From Profundicola sp964553105 (lineage in GTDB: Bacteria; Bacteroidota; Bacteroidia; Flavobacteriales; Weeksellaceae), in NCBI GenBank assembly GCA_964553105.1, contig CAZKJO010000014.1, positions 1-45,124 on the forward strand: a stretch of 45,124 bases of DNA, written 5' to 3'. Positions 8,287 through 14,455 of the stretch are shown piece by piece. The position numbers were made by a program, and so were the translations under genes. Position 1 is the stretch's first letter. Each line of letters starts with the position of its first letter. The notes beneath the pieces were generated by a model, which was given only the letters and a program-made list of their open reading frames with translations, ran no database searches and was not told the origin of the DNA.

Positions 8287-9650
8287 ACTGTCATAGAGAA
8301 TATTCTAGTTTCTGGTTTGTTTCTTAACATTCTTAAGTCGAATGTCATACAAATATTTCTAACGAAAATTCTTCCAGCTTCGGTTACAATTAACTTATCA
8401 CCTTGCCATTCAAGTAAACCATCCGCTTCCATTTCCTCCAACCTTATGCGTGTGTCTTCTAATTCAATGAATTGAGTTTCCTCACTCTCAAATGAAGTTT
8501 CTAAATTACACATTAAGTTCAAAATGTGCTTTCTGATTTTTAAATCTTCTTCGTTGAGAATATGACCTTTAACTACAGGAATTTCACCTTTTGAAACCAT
8601 TTCTTTGTATTCCTTTACGGTTTTCACGTTTTGGGCAAAACTATACCAACTATCAGAAATTGCTGACATCCCAAGTCCAATCATTACTTGTGTTTTTGAT
8701 GAAGAATAACCCATAAAGTTTCTATGCATGCTTCCCTCAACAGCAGATTTATATAATGAATCTGATTTCAATGCAAAATGATCCATTCCAATTTCTACAT
8801 AGCCCATGTCCTCAAACATTTCCTTACCAACTTCGTAAAGTTCACGTTTTTTCTCTGGCGTAGGTAAGTCATCTTCATTAAAACCTCTCTGCCCAACTCC
8901 TTTTATCCACGGCACATGCGCATAACTATAAAAAGCAATTCTATCTGGATTTAAAGATCTTGTTTTTTCAATCGTATCTTTCATAGCTCTCAAATCCTGG
9001 TGTGGTAAACCAAAGATGATATCATGAGAAACACTTTCGAAACCGATTTCTCGAGAAATTTCGGTTACTTCTTTCACGTTCTCATAAGGCTGAATACGAT
9101 TTATTGCCTTTTGAACTTTTGGATCATAATCTTGAACTCCAAAACTAATTCTTCTGAAACCTAGATCATAAAGAACTTGCAAATGCTCTCTGGTTGTGTT
9201 ATTAGGGTGACCCTCAATAGAAAACTCAGGTTCATCAGCAATAATTGCTTTAGAGAATATACTTTCTAAAATAATCTTCAAGTTTTCTGGAGAGAAAAAA
9301 GTCGGAGTTCCACCTCCAATATGCAGTTCCTTTATGATTGGCTTATCTTCTAATAAGTCTAAATATAAATCCCATTCTTGTAATAAAGTTTTGATATAAC
9401 CATCCTCTACAGAATGTTGCACAGTAATGTGTTTATGACAAGCACAAAACGTACACAAACTATCACAAAAAGGCAAGTGTAGATAAAGTGAAATACCTTC
9501 TTCTTGGTTAGATTCATCGAAAGATCTTTTTAATGTCTCTTTCCATTTTTCTACCGAAAAAGATGATTGATCCCAATATGGAACCGTAGGATAACTAGTA
9601 TATCTAGGTCCTGGAATATTATATTTATGTAATAATTGCTTATTTAACAT
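8283..9650 (-). CDS. hemN: Oxygen-independent coproporphyrinogen III oxidase (HemN)
   Basis: Radical-SAM enzyme that decarboxylates coproporphyrinogen III to protoporphyrinogen IX in haem synthesis without oxygen. The 455-residue length fits HemN. The cluster motif CX3CX2CXC is visible as Cys62, Cys66, Cys69 and Cys71, the same positions as in E. coli HemN. The fourth Cys in CXC separates it from HemW-type paralogues. Further markers are GGGTPTF and the N-terminal Y-N-I-P-G-P-R-Y-T-S-Y-P-T. It has a promoter with a long leader of roughly 80 nt. It is preceded on the same strand by kdsA and overlaps the convergent EamA gene by four bases at the stop codons. Confidence 0.96.
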   Translation of the reverse strand: MLNKQLLHKYNIPGPRYTSYPTVPYWDQSSFSVEKWKETLKRSFDESNQEEGISLYLHLPFCDSLCTFCACHKHITVQHSVEDGYIKTLLQEWDLYLDLLEDKPIIKELHIGGGTPTFFSPENLKIILESIFSKAIIADEPEFSIEGHPNNTTREHLQVLYDLGFRRISFGVQDYDPKVQKAINRIQPYENVKEVTEISREIGFESVSHDIIFGLPHQDLRAMKDTIEKTRSLNPDRIAFYSYAHVPWIKGVGQRGFNEDDLPTPEKKRELYEVGKEMFEDMGYVEIGMDHFALKSDSLYKSAVEGSMHRNFMGYSSSKTQVMIGLGMSAISDSWYSFAQNVKTVKEYKEMVSKGEIPVVKGHILNEEDLKIRKHILNLMCNLETSFESEETQFIELEDTRIRLEEMEADGLLEWQGDKLIVTEAGRIFVRNICMTFDLRMLRNKPETRIFSMTV

Positions 9651-9739
9651 GATATGTATTTTAGTTTTCTAAACATCATGAACTGACATTTAGAAGTATA
9701 TTTTAACTTTCCAAGTTGATAATGAACTCAGAATGAATG

Positions 9740-9747
9740 CAAAATTA
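9740..9747 (-). promoter_or_regulatory. -7 box of hemN
   Basis: Minus-strand TAATTTTG, an exact match, about 90 nt before the hemN ATG. This leaves an unusually long 5' leader for this window. No repressor site or riboswitch is recognised in it. Confidence 0.5.
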
Positions 9748-9793
9748 AGAAATAATCCCACCAAGTTTCAGTGAATGGATATGATATAAACTA

Positions 9794-10603
9794 CTATTTA
9801 GTAGCTTCTCTAATTCTTATTAATTTTTGTAATAAATCTTCTATTTTGCTCAAATCTAACATGTTGGCACCATCAGACTTAGCATTTTTTGGATCTGGAT
9901 GTGTTTCAATAAACAATCCATCAGCTCCAACAGCAATAGCAGCTTTGGCAATGGTTTCGATTAAAGCTGGTTTTCCTCCCGTTACACCACTACTTTGATT
10001 GGGTTGCTGTAATGAATGCGTAACATCCATAATAACTGGTGCAAACCTTTGCATAGTAGGTATTCCACGGAAGTCAACAACTAAATCTTGATAGCCAAAA
10101 GTAGTTCCTCTTTCGATGATTGCTACATTTGAATTGCCAGATTCTGTTACTTTCTCTACTGGGAACTGCATACTTTCAGGAGAAAGAAATTGTCCTTTTT
10201 TTAATGTTACAGCCTTTCCCGTTTTGGCAGCTGCAACCACTAAATCTGTCTGACGAACCAAAAACGCAGGAATTTGTAAAACATCAACATAAGCTGCAGC
10301 CATAGCTGCGTCCTTGGATTCGTGAATGTCTGTTGTAACCGGAACTTTAAATTCCTCTCTTATATTGGTTAATATTTTTAAAGCTTTTTCGTCTCCAATC
10401 CCTGTGAAACTGTCTAATCTAGAGCGATTAGCTTTTTTAAAAGAACCTTTAAAAATAAAAGGAATATTATATTTATCTGTTAATTTAACTAGTTTTTCAG
10501 CGATTAATCTGGTGATATTTTCGCTTTCAATAGCGCATGGACCAGCAATTAAAAAGAAATTTCCGCTGTCCAAGTTTTTAATGTGTGGCAATGACTCTAT
10601 CAT
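9794..10603 (-). CDS. kdsA: 3-deoxy-8-phosphooctulonate synthase (KDO-8-phosphate synthase)
   Basis: Condenses phosphoenolpyruvate with arabinose-5-phosphate to KDO-8-phosphate, a precursor of the lipopolysaccharide inner core. The 269-residue length is normal. The N-terminal F-L-I-A-G-P-C-A-I-E-S-E, the F-K-G-S-F-K-K-A-N-R-S-R segment and the T-D-I-H-E segment are typical; DAHP synthases have other signatures. The partner enzyme that makes arabinose-5-phosphate (kdsD) is in the same window at 36154. The ATG lies four bases after a consensus -7 box, so the transcript is probably leaderless. It is divergent from the glycan operon at 10670. Confidence 0.97.
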   Translation of the reverse strand: MIESLPHIKNLDSGNFFLIAGPCAIESENITRLIAEKLVKLTDKYNIPFIFKGSFKKANRSRLDSFTGIGDEKALKILTNIREEFKVPVTTDIHESKDAAMAAAYVDVLQIPAFLVRQTDLVVAAAKTGKAVTLKKGQFLSPESMQFPVEKVTESGNSNVAIIERGTTFGYQDLVVDFRGIPTMQRFAPVIMDVTHSLQQPNQSSGVTGGKPALIETIAKAAIAVGADGLFIETHPDPKNAKSDGANMLDLSKIEDLLQKLIRIREATK

Positions 10604-10607
10604 TCTA

Positions 10608-10615
10608 CAAAGTTA
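10608..10615 (-). promoter_or_regulatory. -7 box directly before kdsA (leaderless arrangement)
   Basis: Minus-strand TAACTTTG followed by four bases and the kdsA ATG. An untranslated leader would be absent or one to three bases long. Confidence 0.65.
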
Positions 10616-10645
10616 CGGAATGATAGAGAATATATTAGAATTCAT

Positions 10646-10653
10646 TACTTTTG
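10646..10653 (+). promoter_or_regulatory. -7 box of the glycan operon
   Basis: TACTTTTG, an exact match, 16 nt before the ATG at 10670. It is back to back with the kdsA promoter in a 66-nt divergent region. Confidence 0.6.
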
Positions 10654-10669
10654 AAACTGATATAAGATT

Positions 10670-10894
10670 ATGGAAAATTACGTTGAAATTATAGGGTACA
10701 GTGCCTCTGCCTTTATTATGGGGAGTTTTTTAATATTTAATAATATTAAGTTACTACGAATCATCAATGGTATTGGTTGTTTACTTTTTGTTTTGTACGG
10801 TTATTTAATCGATAGTTGGCCGATTATCATTCCTAACGTATTTATCTTTTTAGTACAGATTTATTACTTATTTATCCATAAAGACAAATCGTGA
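10670..10894 (+). CDS. Small three-helix membrane protein (PQ-loop/SemiSWEET- or YgjV-like)
   Basis: A 74-residue protein with three hydrophobic segments (~7-23, ~31-46, ~50-68) and a basic cytosolic end (H-K-D-K-S). The order, with L-F-V-L-Y-G before the third helix and I-I-I-P-N-V-F within it, resembles single-repeat PQ-loop/SemiSWEET proteins, which work as dimers, and also short YgjV-like proteins. I cannot choose between these. The TGA stop overlaps the GTG start of the next gene (GTGA), so it is translationally coupled to two glycosyltransferases. A role in supplying or moving a sugar-linked substrate is possible but only a guess. Confidence 0.75.
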   Translation: MENYVEIIGYSASAFIMGSFLIFNNIKLLRIINGIGCLLFVLYGYLIDSWPIIIPNVFIFLVQIYYLFIHKDKS

Positions 10895-11997
10895 GGAATA
10901 AAGTCATTGCTTTGGTTTCCAATAATATTGCAACCGATCAAAGATTGATTAAAGTAGGAAGTACATTACAAAACAATTGCTTTGATTTTCATTTAGTCGG
11001 AACCAAGCATAGAGGTAATCCTAGTTTAGACCACATTCCATTCAAGACTATAAGGACAAATATATTTTTCCAGAAAAACTTTCTTTTTTATGCAGAGCTG
11101 CAATTAAGATTGCTGATAGCATTATTCAAAATACCAAAAAAGAATTCTATCATTTTGGCCAATGATTTAGATACATTGATTCCGGCAAGTATTATTTCTA
11201 AACTTTACCGAGTACCGTTAGTGGTCGATTTTCATGAGATTTTCTCTGAAATGCCAACTTTAAAGGAAGGTTCAATTCAAAAAAGAGTTTGGAAATTCAT
11301 AGAAACTCAATTAGTTCCAGGGGTAAAGTATAGCTATACGGTGAGTAATTCTTATGCCAATTGGTTCAGCGAAAGTTATGGAATAGAACCTGAAATCATT
11401 AAAAACGTTCCAAAACAACGTGAAGCTCCAAATAATTCTGAAACTTTGGGCCAAAAGATTGTGATTTATCAAGGCGCAATCAATCCTTCGCGTGGAATTG
11501 ATAAAATGATTTTGGCGATGAAGTTTTTAGACCAGGTTCAACTTTGGATAATTGGCGATGGACCTTTATTGGAGGAGTATAAAACTTTGGCCAAAAACAC
11601 TAGAATAGAAGATAAGGTTCGATTTTTTGGAAAATTATCTCCAACTGATTTGAAAGAAATTACACCCAAAGCCAATCTAGGTTTAAGTTTAGAAGAAGAT
11701 AATGGTTTAAGTTATCGCTATGCATTACCTAATAAAGTATTTGACTACATACAAGCTAGAATTCCTATATTGGGAAGCAGTGATTTACCTGAGATTAAAG
11801 AGTTAATTGAAAAATATAATATTGGTGATCTAATTGAAAATCATCACCCCGAACATATTGCAACTAAAATTAATTCGATTTTAGAAATTGACAAACAATT
11901 CTTTTTATCTAATTTAAACTTAGCCTCGAAAGAATTAAACTGGGAAAATCAGGAGGAGAAATTAATCAACATTTTCAAAACAGCCGCGAATGGATAA
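10891..11997 (+). CDS. Glycosyltransferase family 4-type protein
   Basis: A 368-residue GT-B fold glycosyltransferase. The N-terminal half has A-L-V-S-N-N-I-A-T-D-Q-R and V-V-D-F-H-E. The C-terminal half has I-V-I-Y-Q-G-A-I-N-P-S-R-G-I-D, L-W-I-I-G-D-G-P and the donor-binding region with N-K-V-F-D-Y-I-Q-A-R-I-P. GT4 enzymes use nucleotide-sugars to build lipopolysaccharide or capsule; donor and acceptor are unknown here. GTG start, overlapping the previous stop in GTGA; it overlaps the next gene by 8 nt. The middle gene of a tight three-gene operon. Confidence 0.88.
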   Translation: MRNKVIALVSNNIATDQRLIKVGSTLQNNCFDFHLVGTKHRGNPSLDHIPFKTIRTNIFFQKNFLFYAELQLRLLIALFKIPKKNSIILANDLDTLIPASIISKLYRVPLVVDFHEIFSEMPTLKEGSIQKRVWKFIETQLVPGVKYSYTVSNSYANWFSESYGIEPEIIKNVPKQREAPNNSETLGQKIVIYQGAINPSRGIDKMILAMKFLDQVQLWIIGDGPLLEEYKTLAKNTRIEDKVRFFGKLSPTDLKEITPKANLGLSLEEDNGLSYRYALPNKVFDYIQARIPILGSSDLPEIKELIEKYNIGDLIENHHPEHIATKINSILEIDKQFFLSNLNLASKELNWENQEEKLINIFKTAANG

Positions 11998-13108
11998 ATC
12001 CTTACATATCGTTAGTTTTGATTTTCCGCATCCACCTGTTTATGGTGGAATTATAGATGTGTTTTATAAGATAAAAGCTTTACACCAACTCGGAGTTAAG
12101 ATTCACTTGCATTATTTCGCTGATGGAGAAAAGCATTCAGAAGAATTATCCGCACTGTGTGAAACTATTTGCTTTTACAAAAAAACATCAGTTGTGTCAA
12201 CCAAAGTTATTTCTAATCTACCCTTGAGGATGTTAACACGTAGAAATAAGAAGTTAGTTGGAAATTTAGCTAAAAATAATTTCCCCATATTATATGAAGG
12301 CTTACATACAAGTCATTCGGCCCTATCACCTGAGCTGAAAACGCACAAAAAGTTCCTTCGTTGTCATAATGCAGAAGCAGAATATGCCGCAGAACTTGCT
12401 AGAACAGAGAGAAATTCTTTCAAGAAAATACTATTTCAAATAGAAGAGAAGAAAACCAAGAAATTCGAGCAAGATTTAAATCAATTCGATGGTTTGTTTG
12501 TGTTATCTCACGAGGATAAAGAATATTTTCAACACTCAAATTCTAAACTCAAAATAGCTCCTATTTTTCACGCGCATGAAAAGGTTGAAGTTTTAGAAGG
12601 AGTAGGGGATTATGTTTTATTTCATGGAAATCTTTCTGTAAATGAAAATTTAGCTACGGCAGAATGGATTTCTAATGAATTAGCTCCTTTGATGCCTCAG
12701 CTCAAATTTAAAATTGCTGGTAAAAATCTAAATTCAAGTTTAAGAAGCAAGTTAGAAAAGCCTAATGTTGAGTGCTTTTTTAATCCAGATGCTCCAAAGA
12801 TGAAGCAATTAATTCAAGATGCACAGATTGTTTTATTAAAAACATCTGTTCCGTCTGGCATTAAATTAAAACTGATTGATTCTTTGGCTTATGCGCGACA
12901 TATAATTTCTGACACCCATTCCGTTCAAAAATCTCAACTGGGCTCATTGGTTTCTATTGCCGATACAACTGAAGAGTATATTCTTAAAATTAAGTCATTT
13001 CAAAATCAGCCTATTTCAGAAAATGACGTAAAAGAGAGAAATGTTTTATTCAGAGATGTATTAAACAATCAATTTAATGCATCCCAAATAGTTCAGGAAA
13101 TATTTTAA
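11990..13108 (+). CDS. Glycosyltransferase (GT4-like), second gene of the pair
   Basis: A 372-residue protein. The N-terminal S-F-D-F-P-H-P-P-V-Y-G-G-I-I-D is typical of the acceptor side of GT-B transferases. Near the C-terminus V-P-S-G-I-K-L-K-L-I-D-S-L-A-Y-A-R matches the donor-binding motif of the GT4 group. The middle contains Y-V-L-F-H-G-N-L-S-V-N-E-N at the start of the second domain. Specificity is unknown. Its ATG lies 8 nt inside the preceding glycosyltransferase gene. Its TAA interlocks with the stop of the convergent ftsE-like gene (13105-13108). Confidence 0.85.
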   Translation: MDKSLHIVSFDFPHPPVYGGIIDVFYKIKALHQLGVKIHLHYFADGEKHSEELSALCETICFYKKTSVVSTKVISNLPLRMLTRRNKKLVGNLAKNNFPILYEGLHTSHSALSPELKTHKKFLRCHNAEAEYAAELARTERNSFKKILFQIEEKKTKKFEQDLNQFDGLFVLSHEDKEYFQHSNSKLKIAPIFHAHEKVEVLEGVGDYVLFHGNLSVNENLATAEWISNELAPLMPQLKFKIAGKNLNSSLRSKLEKPNVECFFNPDAPKMKQLIQDAQIVLLKTSVPSGIKLKLIDSLAYARHIISDTHSVQKSQLGSLVSIADTTEEYILKIKSFQNQPISENDVKERNVLFRDVLNNQFNASQIVQEIF

Positions 13109-13806
13109 ACGTTGGCGAAAAGAGATTGAGATTCTGCGACCAAAACTTTTCCGTTTTCACATCTAAAAGTTTTTGCAGGGAATCGTCTAATCATGCTATA
13201 ATCATGGGTTGCCATTAAAACCGCCATGTTATTCTCCTCAGACAATCTTTTGATAAGATTCATAATTTCAATAGATGTCTCTGGGTCTAAGTTACCCGTA
13301 GGCTCATCCGCCAGAATCAATTGAGGATGATTCAATAATGCTCTTGCAACGGCAATACGCTGTTGTTCTCCCCCAGAAAGTTGGTGAGGCATTTTATGTT
13401 TTTTGGTAGCCATATTTACATCATCCAAAACTTGATCGATACGATGTGAAATTTCAGATTTGGTTTTCCAACCCGTAGCGCGAAGAACGAACTCAAGATT
13501 CTTTTCGATTGTTCTATCGGTTAACAATTGGAAATCTTGGAATACAATTCCTAATTTTCTTCTCAAATGAGGAATTTTTGAAGTGCTTAAATTCTCTAAA
13601 TCTATGCCCGCTACCTGACCTGCTCCATTTTGTAATGGAAGATCTCCGTATAATATTTTAAGCAAACTACTCTTTCCACTACCTGTTTTACCAATCAAGT
13701 AAGCAAATTCACCAGCTTGCATTTCGAAATCAACATTGTTTAAGACCAAAAAATTTCTTTGGTAAACATCGGCATCGCGTAAGGATATAATAGGAGTGTT
13801 GGGCAT
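13105..13806 (-). CDS. ftsE: FtsE-like ABC transporter ATP-binding protein
   Basis: A 233-residue ATPase with Walker A GKTGSGKSS (39-47), Q-loop Gln90, signature LSGGEQQR (143-150), Walker B L-I-L-A-D-E with P-T-G-N-L-D (163-174) and an H-loop M-A-T-H-D. Size and the R-R-K-L-G-I-V-F-Q-D-F-Q-L-L segment fit FtsE, which with the permease FtsX activates peptidoglycan hydrolases at the division site. No ftsX is adjacent; in Bacteroidota the two genes are often apart, so LolD- or MacB-type ATPases remain less likely alternatives. Its own promoter sits just behind the rpmH terminator. Confidence 0.87.
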   Translation of the reverse strand: MPNTPIISLRDADVYQRNFLVLNNVDFEMQAGEFAYLIGKTGSGKSSLLKILYGDLPLQNGAGQVAGIDLENLSTSKIPHLRRKLGIVFQDFQLLTDRTIEKNLEFVLRATGWKTKSEISHRIDQVLDDVNMATKKHKMPHQLSGGEQQRIAVARALLNHPQLILADEPTGNLDPETSIEIMNLIKRLSEENNMAVLMATHDYSMIRRFPAKTFRCENGKVLVAESQSLFANV

Positions 13807-13819
13807 ATCAAAGTTTTTT

Positions 13820-13827
13820 CAAAAGTA
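13820..13827 (-). promoter_or_regulatory. -7 box of ftsE
   Basis: Minus-strand TACTTTTG, an exact match, 13 nt before the ATG at 13806 and only a few bases beyond the U tract of the rpmH terminator. Confidence 0.55.
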
Positions 13828-13830
13828 AAT

Positions 13831-13860
13831 AAAAAAAGCTCGAAAGTAAACTTTCAAGCT
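13831..13860 (-). terminator. Terminator of rpmH
   Basis: On the minus strand AGCTTGAAAG - TTTA - CTTTCGAGCT forms a 10-bp stem (one G-T pair), followed by seven Ts. It lies 25 nt after the rpmH stop. Confidence 0.85.
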
Positions 13861-13885
13861 AAATTTATGTGCGTTTTAAGAGAAA

Positions 13886-14041
13886 TTAACGCTTTGCGCG
13901 TACAGAACTTACAGAAAGGCTTTTTCTTCCTTTTCTTCTTCTTGCTTTCAACACTCTACGACCATTCTTAGTCGCCATTCTCTCGCGGAATCCGTGTTTG
14001 TTTCTCTTTTTTCTATTACTTGGTTGGAATGTTCTTTTCAT
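13886..14041 (-). CDS. rpmH: 50S ribosomal protein L34
   Basis: A 51-residue, very basic protein. It starts M-K-R-T-F-Q-P-S-N-R-K-K-R-N-K-H-G-F-R, continues R-M-A-T-K-N-G-R-R-V-L, and ends S-S-V-R-A-K-R. The MKRTFQPSN...HGFR...R-R-A/V-L-K-A-R-R pattern is diagnostic for bL34, a structural protein of the large ribosomal subunit. Length is normal with a short lineage-specific C-terminal tail. It has an exact -7 box upstream and its own terminator downstream, so it is transcribed alone. The classical neighbours rnpA and dnaA are not here. Confidence 0.97.
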   Translation of the reverse strand: MKRTFQPSNRKKRNKHGFRERMATKNGRRVLKARRRKGRKSLSVSSVRAKR

Positions 14042-14084
14042 CGCTAATCACTTTATAATCAAATCTTTCTTCCGATTCGGGGTG

Positions 14085-14092
14085 CAAATATA
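14085..14092 (-). promoter_or_regulatory. -7 box of rpmH
   Basis: Minus-strand TATATTTG, an exact match, 43 nt before the rpmH ATG. Confidence 0.6.
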
Positions 14093-14294
14093 AAACTTCT
14101 TTTTAATCTAAAAAATTAAACGCCAAAATTTTTACTTATTTCCTAGCTTTTATAATCTAAAACCTAGGTGATAATACTTTGGTTATTTTGGAATGGCAAA
14201 TGTAATTAAAATCTTTCTGATAGGAAAGTTTAACTGCTCCAAAAGTTTAAAAGTTAGTCTTTAGTCGTACTGTATGAATTCTAAATCAGTGAAA

Positions 14295-14322
14295 TTGAAC
14301 TTATAATTAAAAATTATATTTG
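14295..14322 (+). promoter_or_regulatory. gyrA promoter, -33 TTG and -7 TATATTTG
   Basis: TTG at 14295-14297 and TATATTTG at 14315-14322, separated by 17 nt, is one of the two best full promoter matches in the window. It implies a gyrA leader of roughly 125 nt. Confidence 0.7.
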
Positions 14323-14359
14323 GAATAAGTGTACTGAAAACAATAATGTTTAAGATTAT

Positions 14360-14373
14360 CAACAATATTGTTG
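14360..14373. repeat. 14-bp palindrome in the gyrA leader
   Basis: CAACAATATTGTTG is a perfect palindrome about 30 nt downstream of the predicted transcription start. The left arm lies in TTATCAACA, one mismatch from a DnaA box, and a second near-match (TGTTGAAAA, inverted) follows at 14378-14386. Either a protein site or chance. Confidence 0.4.
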
Positions 14374-14455
14374 GTTTTGTTGAAAACTACCTATATATGT
14401 ATAGCTTAAAAGATGCCCAAAAGTTGTATTTTAGCACATTAGTAAAAAAAGATAT

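Larger units (their letters stand above)
14093..14455. other. Intergenic region rpmH-gyrA with gyrA promoter and a palindrome
   Basis: About 360 nt without a gene, very AT-rich. It holds the gyrA promoter (14295-14322) and a perfect 14-bp palindrome (14360-14373). There is also a weaker -7-like TATTTTAG (14427-14434) close to the gyrA start. No small reading frame with support and no tRNA was seen. Confidence 0.6.

Noticed and set aside
10326..10694. 122-codon plus-strand frame antisense to kdsA, running into the next gene
   Set aside because: kdsA is certain on the other strand and the downstream start at 10670 has its own -7 box; the frame has no family resemblance.
14042..14455. Replication origin between rpmH and gyrA
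   Set aside because: rpmH and gyrA often lie near oriC in other phyla and two DnaA-box-like 9-mers are present, but both have mismatches, there is no cluster of boxes, and dnaA, dnaN, rnpA and gidA are absent.
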